Of a stretch of 64,000 bases of DNA, positions 8,812-16,572 are shown one piece after another. Within the stretch, counting starts at the first letter, position 1. Each line of letters starts with the position of its first letter. Source of the stretch: Cribrihabitans_A pelagius (lineage in GTDB: Bacteria > Pseudomonadota > Alphaproteobacteria > Rhodobacterales > Rhodobacteraceae); NCBI RefSeq assembly GCF_048820915.1, contig NZ_JBMERR010000003.1, forward strand, positions 1-64,000, read 5' to 3'. Position numbers and translations under genes: made by a program. Under the pieces are notes generated by a model. It was not told where the DNA came from and did no database searches. It saw only the letters and a list, made by a program, of their open reading frames with translations.

Positions 8812-8862
8812 GCCAAGAGTTTTGAGAAAAACTCTTGGCAAATCTTTTTTCAAAAGATTTGC
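8812..8862. repeat. tandem hairpin (REP-like) element
   Basis: Two adjacent perfect hairpins share a GC dinucleotide. GCCAAGAGTTTT (8812-8823) pairs with AAAACTCTTGGC (8828-8839), and GCAAATCTTTT (8838-8848) pairs with AAAAGATTTGC (8852-8862). The A/T content is unlike the surrounding 65 % GC DNA. It lies between the proS terminator and the tetR stop, the usual intergenic place for REP-type palindromes in Roseobacter genomes, and could also terminate tetR on the minus strand. Only one copy of this type was noticed in the window. Confidence 0.7.
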
Positions 8863-8892
8863 GCTGCGGCGGTCCTGCGGCACCGCGGCAGC

Positions 8893-9450
8893 TCAGTGCC
8901 TGCACAGGCTGCGGGCGGCCAGCAGGGCAAGCTGGAAATCCTCCGGGCTGCCGGTAGCGCGGGCCAGCACGATGGCGCCCTGGATCAGCGCAACCACCTG
9001 GGCGGCAACTGCGCTGCTCTCAGCCCCGGCCATGCCGCCCCGGGTCAGGCAGTTTTGCAGGCTCTGCACCCAGCGATTGAAATAGGCGCGGATTTTTGCG
9101 GTGAACCGGTCCCGGGTGCCGTCCAGAGCAAAGACTCCCACCAGGCAGATGCGGCCGCCCTCGCGGAAATACTCGGTCACTGCGTCGAACATCTGGTTGA
9201 GCGCCAGTGCCGGGGCGTCCTGCTCCAGCGGCTGGAAGATGTTGCGTTCGAACCAGGCATCCACATGGTCCAGGACCGCGCGCGCCATCTCGTCCTTGCC
9301 GCCTGGGAAGAGGTGATAGAGGCTGCTGCGGCCCATCCCCGTTGCCGCGACGATCCGCCCGATGCTGGCGCCTTCGAAGCCGTGGCTGCGGAAGACCTCC
9401 GAGAGGGCTGGCAGGATATCGGCGCGTGCCGTTGCCCGCATCGCGCTCAT
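8893..9450 (-). CDS. TetR/AcrR-family transcriptional regulator
   Basis: This 185-residue protein has an N-terminal TetR helix-turn-helix (about residues 8-55: LSEVFRSHGFEGASIGRIV, then GMGRSSLYHLFPGGKDEM). The C-terminal ligand domain resembles the LmrA/YxaF-type subgroup (FDAVTEYFREGGRICLVGVF). It is the second gene of a two-gene operon with the HPP-type permease, overlapping it by four bases (ATGA). A TetR-type palindrome sits in the operon promoter at 9998-10020, so autorepression together with the permease is the natural model. The inducer is unknown. Confidence 0.9.
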   Translation of the reverse strand: MSAMRATARADILPALSEVFRSHGFEGASIGRIVAATGMGRSSLYHLFPGGKDEMARAVLDHVDAWFERNIFQPLEQDAPALALNQMFDAVTEYFREGGRICLVGVFALDGTRDRFTAKIRAYFNRWVQSLQNCLTRGGMAGAESSAVAAQVVALIQGAIVLARATGSPEDFQLALLAARSLCRH

Positions 9451-9947
9451 CCCGTCCTCGTCCCGGGCCGCGCCGGATAGCTGCCGCCGCTCAGCCGGTG
9501 GTAAAGCATTGCCACCGCGACCAGGACCGCCGCACCGGAGATTACCGGGAACAGCAGGAAGCCCAGCCCGGGATCGCTGGCAAAGACCACCAGCGGGTCA
9601 GCGCCCGCTGGTGGATGCGCAAGCCGCAGCAGAGCCATTGCGGTAATCGCAAGTCCCACCCCCAGCGCCATCGCCCAGCCGCTGTCCGGCAGCACCGCGT
9701 TTGCTGCAAGCCCGATCAGCGTGGCCACCGCATGGCCGCCGATCACATTTGCGGGCTGTGACAGCGGACTGGCGGGCACCAGGAAGAGGAGCACGCAGCT
9801 TGCCCCGAATGGCGCCATGAGCAGCATCAGTTCCGCTTGCTGGGACAGCAGCGACAGGCAAGCGATGGCAAGAAACCCGCCGAACCCGGCGCCAATGGCG
9901 GGAAACAGCGGCGCAAGGGGCAGCGCGAGGGGGATGATACGGCGCAT
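9447..9947 (-). CDS. HPP-family integral membrane protein
   Basis: This 166-residue protein has four or five hydrophobic helices and carries the family-defining His-Pro-Pro motif in LAHPPAGADP (about residue 110). HPP-family proteins are inner-membrane proteins; some plant plastid and cyanobacterial members have been linked to nitrite transport, but most are uncharacterised. The start at 9947 is chosen because AGGAG lies 5 bp upstream; a longer frame to 10022 runs across the operator. The gene is translationally coupled to the TetR gene, so the transported compound may relate to the TetR ligand. Confidence 0.82.
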   Translation of the reverse strand: MRRIIPLALPLAPLFPAIGAGFGGFLAIACLSLLSQQAELMLLMAPFGASCVLLFLVPASPLSQPANVIGGHAVATLIGLAANAVLPDSGWAMALGVGLAITAMALLRLAHPPAGADPLVVFASDPGLGFLLFPVISGAAVLVAVAMLYHRLSGGSYPARPGTRTG

Positions 9948-9997
9948 GACGGCTCCTGTAGCGATTTGACCCCGCTGCGGGCGCAGGGGATTGAAAC

Positions 9998-10026
9998 GAT
10001 CGTTCCTATATGGAACGGTCATTCCA
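9998..10026. promoter_or_regulatory. TetR-type operator upstream of the HPP-tetR operon
   Basis: GATCGTTCC (9998-10006), five bases, then GGAACGGTC (10012-10020) forms a dyad matching at 8 of 9 positions. A second, overlapping dyad is TGGAA-N6-TTCCA (10011-10026). Both lie 51-79 bp upstream of the HPP start. This arrangement is typical of TetR-family operators. Binding by the adjacent regulator is inferred. Confidence 0.7.
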
Positions 10027-10210
10027 AATGTGCAATCCTACTTTCCCGTGACCGTGCCACTTCCACTTTCCCGGGCCACGTCCGCCCCCGGCAGTCTTCG
10101 CCGCCAAGAGCACAGAACCGCCGCGGAAGCCCGGGCATCGGCTTGACCCTTTTCCCGCCCGCTCATAGGGTTGCGCGCGCCTCATCAGGCGGCAAGAGAC
10201 CGGAGCACAC

Positions 10211-11497
10211 ATGGCCACCACACCCCCGCCATTTTCCCGTTTTGAATGGATGATCGCCTGGCGTTACCTGCGCGCCCGCAAGGCTGAGGGCGGGGTCTCG
10301 GTTATGACCTGGATCAGCCTGATCGGCATCACCCTCGCAGTCTTTGCGCTGATCGCGACGCTGGCGGTGCGTTCGGGCTTCCGCTCGGAGTTCGTCGGCA
10401 CCATCCTCGGCGCCAATGCCCACATCACTGTCTATTCCCATGGCGAGGTGAACGAGGCGGGTGTCCTGGACCGCAGCTTGCGCGACTACAAGGCGCTGGC
10501 CGGACGCATCGCCGCGGTGCCGGGCGTCACCCGCGCAGCCCCCTTGGTCAAGGGGCAGGTGATGGCCAACGTGCAGCAGCGCAACGCGGGCGTCGAGGTC
10601 TTCGGCATCGCGGCCGAGGACATCCGCACCATCCCGGCGGTGGCACAGGGCGGGGAGGCGCTTGGCGATCTGGCCCGTTTTGATGAGGGCATTGCCCTCG
10701 GCTCCGGCGTGGCGCGGGAGCTGGGCGTGACCATTGGCGACAAGATCAAGCTGATCTCGCCCAATGGCGTGAAGACCGCCTTTGGCACCAGCCCGCGGGT
10801 GAACGCCTACGAGGTGGTCTATATCTTCACCGCTGGCCGCTACGACATCGACCGCACCCGCGTCTACCTGCCGTTTGCCGAGGCGCAGAGTTTCTTCAAC
10901 CGCGAGGGCGCGGCCGACGAGATAGAGGTGATGGTGGCGGACCCGGAAAATGTGGACGGGGTGGTGCTGCCAGTGCTGCAGGCGGCGGGCGGCGCGGCCG
11001 CGGTCTGGACCTGGCGCGATGCGTCGGGCGGCTTCCTGCGGGCACTGGAGGTCGAGGACAATGTGATGTTCATCATCCTGTCGATCCTGGTGCTGATCGC
11101 GGCGATGAACATCGTTTCGGGCCTGATCATGCTGGTCAAGAACAAGGGACGCGACATCGGCATCCTGCGCACCATCGGCCTCAGCGAGGGCTCGGTAATG
11201 CGGGTGTTCTTCATATGCGGCGCCTTTACCGGCGTGCTGGGCACCCTGTTCGGCGTGGTGCTGGGCTGCCTGTTTGCACTCTATATCGACCCGATCTTCT
11301 CCTTCGTGAATGTCCTGATGGGCGGCGGCGTCTGGGATCCGTCGATCCGCGGCATCTATGCGCTGCCGGCCGAGCTGCGGCTGGCTGACGTGCTGTCGGC
11401 GGTGGCACTGGCGCTGGGGCTGTCGTTCTTCGTGACCATTTTCCCCGCCCGCCGCGCGGCGCGGCTGAACCCGGTGGAGGCGCTGCGCTATGAGTGA
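10211..11497 (+). CDS. lolC: lipoprotein-releasing system transmembrane protein LolC/LolE
   Basis: This 428-residue protein is an inner-membrane permease of the LolCDE complex, which extracts outer-membrane lipoproteins and hands them to LolA. It has an N-terminal transmembrane helix after FEWMIAWRYLRARKAEGG, a periplasmic domain (about residues 50-270), and the FtsX domain with three C-terminal helices (VEDNVMFIILSILVLIAAMNI; LRTIGLSEGSVMRVFF). The end overlaps lolD by 8 bp. Alphaproteobacteria usually have one fused-function LolC/E protein, so this is probably the only permease. The neighbourhood proS-lolC-lolD is common in Rhodobacterales; here the HPP-tetR pair is interposed. Confidence 0.93.
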   Translation: MATTPPPFSRFEWMIAWRYLRARKAEGGVSVMTWISLIGITLAVFALIATLAVRSGFRSEFVGTILGANAHITVYSHGEVNEAGVLDRSLRDYKALAGRIAAVPGVTRAAPLVKGQVMANVQQRNAGVEVFGIAAEDIRTIPAVAQGGEALGDLARFDEGIALGSGVARELGVTIGDKIKLISPNGVKTAFGTSPRVNAYEVVYIFTAGRYDIDRTRVYLPFAEAQSFFNREGAADEIEVMVADPENVDGVVLPVLQAAGGAAAVWTWRDASGGFLRALEVEDNVMFIILSILVLIAAMNIVSGLIMLVKNKGRDIGILRTIGLSEGSVMRVFFICGAFTGVLGTLFGVVLGCLFALYIDPIFSFVNVLMGGGVWDPSIRGIYALPAELRLADVLSAVALALGLSFFVTIFPARRAARLNPVEALRYE

Positions 11498-12173
11498 GAT
11501 CACGCTGGAGCTGGAGGGAATTACAAAGTCCTACCTGCGCGGCACGCCCGGGGAGGTGGAAGTCCTGCGCGGGGCAGACCTTTCCTTGCGCGCGGGCGAG
11601 GTAGTCGCGCTGGTGGCGCCGTCGGGCGCGGGCAAGTCGACGCTTCTGCATATTGCGGGGCTTCTGGATACGCCCGATGCCGGCGCGGTGCGGGTTGCGG
11701 GCGAGGATGTGGGCAGCAAGGGCGACCGCCGCCGCACGCGGGTGAGGCGGCAGGAGGTGGGATTTGTCTACCAGTTCCATCATCTGCTGCCTGAGTTCAC
11801 CGCGGCCGAGAACATTATCCTGCCGCAGCTCGCAAATGGGACCTCGCGAAAAGCCGCCGCCGCTCGGGCCGAAGATCTGCTGGCCCGGGTCGGGCTGGAG
11901 GGGCGCGCCGGGCACCGGCCCGCGGCGCTGTCGGGCGGCGAGCAGCAGCGGGTCGCCTTCTGCCGCGCGCTTGCCAACGCGCCGCGCATCCTCCTGGCGG
12001 ATGAGCCGACCGGCAACCTGGACCCGGCAACCTCGGATCAGGTCTTCGGCGCGCTGATGGAGCTGGTGCACAGCACGGGGCTGTCGGCGCTGATCGCGAC
12101 CCACAATCTGGAGCTTGCGGCGCGGATGGACCGGCAGCTGCGACTGGCAAACGGGCTGCTGCAACCGGCTTGA
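11490..12173 (+). CDS. lolD: lipoprotein-releasing system ATP-binding protein LolD
   Basis: This 227-residue ABC ATPase powers lipoprotein release by LolC/E. Walker A is APSGAGKST (about residues 43-51), the signature is LSGGEQQRVAFCRAL and Walker B is ILLADEPTGNLD; the H-loop is IATHN. FVYQFHHLLPEFTAAEN matches the Q-loop region typical of LolD and MacB. Its start is inside the lolC end (8-bp overlap), giving tight stoichiometric coupling. The lipoproteins seen here (12.8-13.5 kb and 30.0-31.0 kb) would be clients. Confidence 0.95.
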   Translation: MSEITLELEGITKSYLRGTPGEVEVLRGADLSLRAGEVVALVAPSGAGKSTLLHIAGLLDTPDAGAVRVAGEDVGSKGDRRRTRVRRQEVGFVYQFHHLLPEFTAAENIILPQLANGTSRKAAAARAEDLLARVGLEGRAGHRPAALSGGEQQRVAFCRALANAPRILLADEPTGNLDPATSDQVFGALMELVHSTGLSALIATHNLELAARMDRQLRLANGLLQPA

Positions 12174-12221
12174 GGCGCCGCCGTTCCGCGTTGGCCTGGG
12201 CGCTGCAGCGGACCGCAGGGC

Positions 12222-12656
12222 TCAGGCCATCTGGGTGATCCAGACCCCCAGCCCCATCACCGAAATCCCGGCCGCCCGGGTCAGCGTCAGCGGGCTGACC
12301 TGGGCGCCGAACAGGCCGAAATGGTCGATCGCCGCAGCCGAGATCAGCTGCCCGATCAGTACGAAGAACACCGCGTTGCCGACCCCGAAATGCGGCGCTA
12401 CATGGGTGATCGACAGAACGTAGAAGGCAACCAGCACCCCGGCGAGAAACAGGTGCTTGGGGGCGGCGGGGATCTTGGCCAGCGCCTGTGGCCCGGCCAG
12501 CAAGCAATAGGCCGCGGCAGAAAGCAGCGCCACCACGAACAGAACCACCGCGGCCGAGGCGGGGGAGCCGACCATCTTGCCAAGCGCGGCATTCAGCGCC
12601 GCCAGAACTGGGATGCCGAGCCCGGCGGCGAGCATGATGAGGGCGTATTGGGTCAT
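12222..12656 (-). CDS. small DMT-superfamily membrane protein (YdcZ/DUF606 type)
   Basis: This 144-residue protein is almost wholly hydrophobic, with about five predicted helices. It begins MTQYALIMLAAGLGIPVLAA and ends GISVMGLGVWITQMA. The features N-terminal PVLAALNAALG, central THVAPHFGVGNAVFFVLIGQL and C-terminal DHFGLFG agree with the YdcZ/DUF606 family of half-size drug/metabolite transporters, which probably act as dimers. The substrate is unknown. It is transcribed toward lolD with 48 bp between the two stops. Confidence 0.83.
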   Translation of the reverse strand: MTQYALIMLAAGLGIPVLAALNAALGKMVGSPASAAVVLFVVALLSAAAYCLLAGPQALAKIPAAPKHLFLAGVLVAFYVLSITHVAPHFGVGNAVFFVLIGQLISAAAIDHFGLFGAQVSPLTLTRAAGISVMGLGVWITQMA

Positions 12657-12799
12657 GGCAGGCTCCTGTCCGTCGGCGGCGCGTCAGAGCGGACGATAGG
12701 CCCCGGCCAGTGCGGGCGCAATGCCGGAATTCAGCATGAATTCCGGCCCGGAAAACCCATGTTTTCCGAGCCGTTTTCCGTTGCTGGAGTGCTGGCGCC

Positions 12800-13483
12800 T
12801 CAATCGCAGATGCCCGCCAGCTCCACGCCGTCCCAAGGCAGGTAGACGTCGCTCTCCCGGCCCGCGGGCAGCGGGCTCAGCGGCATCGCCCCGCCGATCA
12901 TCGCGTGCAGCCGCCGGGTGCGCGCGGCCCCGGGCGCCAGCGCGCGGCAGCAGACGTATTCCTCCATTATGGCGCCCTGCTGCTCGTAGCCGTAGGTGAG
13001 GAAGTTCCCGTTGCCCTCCAGGTCGAAGAGATAGGGGTCGTTGCGCCGCCCGTGCTCGGCCGCGGCGCGCAGCGGGCTGTAGCCGGTCTGCCCGCGGTTC
13101 TGCCATTGCCAGACATGGGTGACCTCATGCGCCAGCAGCATCGCCTCCACCAGCGAGATCCGCTGCGGGTATTCCGGCAGGTAGTCGTCGAGGTACCAGC
13201 GTTTGACAAAGAAGATGCTGTTGAACAGTGCCAGCGCGGCGGGCGAGGTTGTGACGAGCTCGTCTTTCACCGGCGGCATGATCTTCTCGCGGCAGGTCAG
13301 AGCGGGCCGCTGCTTGCGGCGGAAAGTGATTGCCCTGAGCGGCGCGCCGCGCACGATCCGCACCCGCTCGGCATCCAGGGAGCTGCCATGCAGCCCGCCG
13401 AGAAAGCCGCGTTCGCGCTCGGTCAGCGGCCGGCCGCAGCCGCCCAGCAGCAGGGCCGCAAGCAGCAGAAGCCGCAGGATCAT
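12800..13483 (-). CDS. lipoprotein with an HExxH-type metal-binding motif
   Basis: This 227-residue protein starts MILRLLLLAALLLGGCGRP, a typical lipoprotein signal with the lipidated Cys at position 16. The central HEVTHVWQWQNRG (about residues 120-132) gives a gluzincin-like HExxH motif after a helix LVEAMLLAH; GYEQQGAIMEEY downstream could supply a third ligand. The same motif occurs in DUF4157-like putative metallopeptidases, but activity is not demonstrated by sequence. It is preceded by 47 bp after the tag-like gene on the same strand. It should be exported and anchored, and is a possible LolCD client. Confidence 0.75.
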   Translation of the reverse strand: MILRLLLLAALLLGGCGRPLTERERGFLGGLHGSSLDAERVRIVRGAPLRAITFRRKQRPALTCREKIMPPVKDELVTTSPAALALFNSIFFVKRWYLDDYLPEYPQRISLVEAMLLAHEVTHVWQWQNRGQTGYSPLRAAAEHGRRNDPYLFDLEGNGNFLTYGYEQQGAIMEEYVCCRALAPGAARTRRLHAMIGGAMPLSPLPAGRESDVYLPWDGVELAGICD

Positions 13484-13530
13484 CGGGCGGCTCCGTTAAG
13501 AAGGTTGGGCTGCGCGCGGACCGGCACGGC

Positions 13531-14187
13531 TCAGAGGCTCAGCGCCAGCACCCGGCTGATCTCGCTCAGCGAGCGGCCGGATTGCGCTCTCCACGTGTTG
13601 AAAGCCGTCTGCGCCGCCTTCAGCGCGGTTTTCGACGTCGCGGGTTTGTCGATCACTCCTTCCGCAATCAGCCGCGCGGTCACGTCCTGGCTGAGGATGA
13701 AGCTGTCGCGCCCCGCAAAGCGCATCGCATATTGCCCGGTGAGTCCCCCCAGACGGCTGCCGCGTTTCTTCAGCATCTCCAGCAGCCCCGCGTAGTCCTC
13801 CGGCGGCCAGCCGCCCAGCACCGCGCTTGCGCCGCCTTCCTGGCGAAGCTCCAGTATCAGACCCGCGTTCTGCCGTACCGAGGCCAGCTTGGCCCCGTTC
13901 CGCACGAGGCGCGTGTCCTGCAGGATGCTGTCGAACTCCTCCTCGCTCATGAAGGCGCAGGCGTCGGGGTCGAAGCGGTGGAAACGGTCCTCGAAGGCGG
14001 GCCACTTGTTTTCGATCTGCTGCCAGTTGAAGCCTGCCTGGAAGATGCATTTCGTCATCACCGCCAGCCACCTGTCCTCGGGCAGGTCACTTACCGCCGG
14101 GTCCGGCCGCACGAGCTTGGCCTCCAGCGCCGCAGCCCCGCCGTGGCGGTCTGCCGCAATCGCGTGGATCTCCTCGAATGTCCGCAT
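13531..14187 (-). CDS. tag: DNA-3-methyladenine glycosylase I-like protein
   Basis: This 218-residue protein resembles the Tag family, which excises N3-methyladenine from DNA. Supporting segments are WLAVMTKCIFQAGFNWQQIE and the following WPAFEDRFHRFDP (about residues 40-75), matching the helix-hairpin and base-pocket region of Tag. TRLVRNGAKLASVRQNAGLI corresponds to the Tag segment that reads roughly IVRNRLKIEA. The usual zinc-finger Cys/His ligands of E. coli Tag are not evident, as is common in Rhodobacterales homologues. It lies 30 bp upstream of a minus-strand membrane-protein gene. Enzyme activity is inferred by homology only. Confidence 0.75.
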   Translation of the reverse strand: MRTFEEIHAIAADRHGGAAALEAKLVRPDPAVSDLPEDRWLAVMTKCIFQAGFNWQQIENKWPAFEDRFHRFDPDACAFMSEEEFDSILQDTRLVRNGAKLASVRQNAGLILELRQEGGASAVLGGWPPEDYAGLLEMLKKRGSRLGGLTGQYAMRFAGRDSFILSQDVTARLIAEGVIDKPATSKTALKAAQTAFNTWRAQSGRSLSEISRVLALSL

Positions 14188-14217
14188 CTGCCGCCCCGTC
14201 TCCGCTTTGGCTTCAGG

Positions 14218-14982
14218 TTAGCGGCGGGGCCTGCGCAACTCCACCAGTGATTTGCCGAGCCGGAAAGGCGCGGCAAAGCTCACCAGGCACAGCGCGACCA
14301 GGTGCAGCGCGAGGATGTGGCGGCTGTCCTGCAGCACCTCCCATTCGCGCTTCAGCTTGGCGACCTGATCGATCAGCGCGTCATAGGCGCGGGCGAGGAT
14401 CAGGTAGTCGCCGGCAATCGCGGGCACTTTGCGGCGCATGTTATCGACCGCGGCGCGGGTGGGGGTGTCGAGCGTGGTGAAGACAAGAAAGGCCTCCGGA
14501 TCAAAGGCATCGGCGCGGGCGGCCATCTGCTGCATCCCGCTGCCGCGGGCGAGGCCGGGCAGCCGCAGCCGCAGCCCCTGCAAGGGCGCGACCTCGTCAG
14601 TAACGGCGATGAACAGGGGCAGCGCGGCATTGCCCGCCGTGGAGGCGGAGAGGAACTCCACCTTGTCGCACAGCACCGCGATGTCGGCGTCATAGGCCGG
14701 CTCGCAGAACCTGAGCCGGAAGCGCGCGGCGTCACGGTCGAAGGCGGATGTTGCGGCAAAGGCGATGTCGATCTGCCGCTCCAGCTTGGAGGTGTCGGCG
14801 GCATAGATGCCCGAGACCACGGCGACCAGCGCGCCGAAGCCGCCGAGCAGCACCCAGATCAGATCCGCCAGCTTCCAGGCTTGGTGGCCCGCAGGCTTGC
14901 GGAACAGAAGCGCTGTCGTCGCCAGCCCGGCGGCAAAGCACAGGAGGATCAGCAGCAGCTGGTTGTCGGCGATGAAACTCAT
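14218..14982 (-). CDS. membrane protein of unknown function
   Basis: This 254-residue protein has two N-terminal hydrophobic helices (about residues 8-25 and 37-60, the second ADLIWVLLGGFGALVAVVSG) and one C-terminal helix (LALHLVALCLVSFAAPFRLG). The middle, about 65-215, is probably one soluble domain with two Cys residues in RLRFCEPAYDADIAVLCDKV. The ATG at 14982 is chosen because GGAG precedes it by 6 bp. I do not recognise a family. It is upstream of the tag-like gene on the same strand. Confidence 0.6.
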   Translation of the reverse strand: MSFIADNQLLLILLCFAAGLATTALLFRKPAGHQAWKLADLIWVLLGGFGALVAVVSGIYAADTSKLERQIDIAFAATSAFDRDAARFRLRFCEPAYDADIAVLCDKVEFLSASTAGNAALPLFIAVTDEVAPLQGLRLRLPGLARGSGMQQMAARADAFDPEAFLVFTTLDTPTRAAVDNMRRKVPAIAGDYLILARAYDALIDQVAKLKREWEVLQDSRHILALHLVALCLVSFAAPFRLGKSLVELRRPRR

Positions 14983-15036
14983 GGCGGGCTCCGCGCGGGG
15001 CTGGGCTATGGACCCTGCCGCCAGTCTAGAAAGCAC

Positions 15037-15511
15037 CGGGCCGCGCGGGCAAGGTGCCTCACGGATCTGTCAGGGGGCGGGAGGGGGCGGCCACTTGGGG
15101 CGTGTCACGAAGTGGCACGGCCCGCGCCTGACCTTGCCTTCGGGAGTTCGAACCGGTCCGCGCAGCGGAAAACGCTCCGGGGGAGCGTTTGAGGTTCGGA
15201 CGGGCGGAGCCCTTCGCAACCAATCGTGCAAATCAAAGGGGGCGCTGGCTGGATGTCCCCTGGGCCGTGAGGCGATAGCCGCACAGCCCGCGCCTGACCT
15301 TCCCCCCGGGAAGGCGCATTCGCGCCCTCCCAAGGTCAGGCGCGGGCCTTGTGGTGCGGGAGGGTGGCCGGACAGCGCGTCTTGGACCTCAGTACAGAAA
15401 GCAGAGTGGGGTAAATTAACGCAGCAAAGTAATCAACTAGAGCGGTTTTTTCCGATTGACGTGGATTTGTTTCTTGTGAAAGTTGAATGATGACTAATAA
15501 GGGTTAGTGCC
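15037..15511. other. repeat-bearing intergenic region before the low-GC orphan gene
   Basis: This gap of about 475 bp changes character: GC-rich with REP-like repeats until about 15380, then clearly AT-richer (GTAAATTAACGCAGCAAAGT and similar) into the orphan gene. A ribosome site AAGGG at 15499-15503 precedes the TTG start. The transition near 15380-15400 looks like a junction between native and acquired DNA. Confidence 0.6.
15120..15347. repeat. REP-like direct and inverted repeat
   Basis: The 16-mer GCCCGCGCCTGACCTT occurs at 15120-15135 and again at 15286-15301. Its exact reverse complement AAGGTCAGGCGCGGGC is at 15332-15347, so the second copy forms a 16-bp perfect stem. An inner GGCGC/GCGCC hairpin lies in the 30-bp loop. 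This is the form of a repetitive extragenic palindrome with an associated half copy. Confidence 0.8.
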
Positions 15512-16567
15512 TTGAGCCAAATACAAATACGGTTTGAAGTGCCAAACCACTATATGAGCGTCAATGCCTTTGTAGCATCGGCTAAGTCGGCTCAACGAGC
15601 ACTGAATACCCTCAATAGGGAACTCTTCGACGACCAGTTGGACCTAGAGCTTGTTGTCTTTGCTCCTGAGCCTGGCAGTGTTCGTCAAATCCTGAAAGTT
15701 GTGGTGAAAGGAGCGAGGGCAACTGCATGGGGGGTGGCTGGCACCTACGGAATACTCTGGACAGTTGTACAAGGCCTAGAAACGGACATTGCAAAGGAAG
15801 TTGTCAAAGAGTTGACAGGCAAGCTTCCCGCGCAGATCGCGGCTGATGTAGTAAGCGACTTCCGAGAACGTATCGAACAGGCGAATACTGAGAAGGAACG
15901 AGAAGAACTTGAGAAGGCAGCGACAGAACAAGCTTGCAAAGAAATTGCAGAAGTAATGTCACAGGCTTCGTCGTCGGCACTGGTTGTACCGCGCGAAAGA
16001 TTGGAACGATTGCCGGTATCGGAGAAGACGATTTTTGAGTTGTCCGATGCTCAAGCAGAAATGTTTGAAGGGTGCATAGCCGACCCCGCAATCTCGTCCG
16101 TGGAGATAGAAAACAACGGCCACCCTCCGATTCCTAGACATGAGTTTCCGAGAAGGGCAATTCGCCCCAAGAGGCCTGATCCTGAGCGGGATGAAAACGA
16201 GGAATGGAGAGTGAGTTTGGAAGCCATTACTGTTACCTCTCCAAACCTTGAGGAAGAGGACCAGCAAGCACGGCAATGGAAGGGCAAGACTGCCAACGAC
16301 AAAAAGGCTTTGTTTACTGTCGAAGATCGTGAATTTTGGGACCGGTTGCACCAAAAAGAACTAAGTTTTTCGGAGAACACAGAGATTGTCGCTCAAGTTG
16401 CTACACGCTTTCTAGACGGGAGAGCAAAGCAGTCCAAAGTTCTAAGAGTACTAAAATTTGAAGGTAGAGAAATAGCCCAGCCCATTGACGAAAATGGGCT
16501 GAAGGCGATTCTTGGAGAGCTTAAATCTGTCACAACTGATGACGGGTTTGGCCATCTGTTAGGTTAG
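15512..16567 (+). CDS. orphan protein of unknown function on low-GC DNA
   Basis: This 351-residue protein is read from a TTG at 15512 (AAGGG 8 bp upstream; in-frame stop at 15491); the first ATG is 14 codons later. Its DNA is about 42-52 % GC in sampled lines against about 65 % around it, with different codon use, so recent acquisition is likely. The N-terminal 65 residues look like an alpha/beta domain. ATAWGVAGTYGILWTVVQGL (about 71-90) could be a membrane helix. A charged coiled-coil-like stretch (about 115-145, rich in Glu/Lys) follows, then a beta-rich C-terminal half. I do not recognise any family. It ends 5 bp from the convergent parE stop. Confidence 0.72.
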   Translation: MSQIQIRFEVPNHYMSVNAFVASAKSAQRALNTLNRELFDDQLDLELVVFAPEPGSVRQILKVVVKGARATAWGVAGTYGILWTVVQGLETDIAKEVVKELTGKLPAQIAADVVSDFRERIEQANTEKEREELEKAATEQACKEIAEVMSQASSSALVVPRERLERLPVSEKTIFELSDAQAEMFEGCIADPAISSVEIENNGHPPIPRHEFPRRAIRPKRPDPERDENEEWRVSLEAITVTSPNLEEEDQQARQWKGKTANDKKALFTVEDREFWDRLHQKELSFSENTEIVAQVATRFLDGRAKQSKVLRVLKFEGREIAQPIDENGLKAILGELKSVTTDDGFGHLLG

Positions 16568-16572
16568 TAACT

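Noticed and set aside
10163..11503. 446-codon minus-strand frame opposite lolC
   Set aside because: It reads as a His/Gln/Asp-rich shadow; the plus-strand LolC/E is certain.
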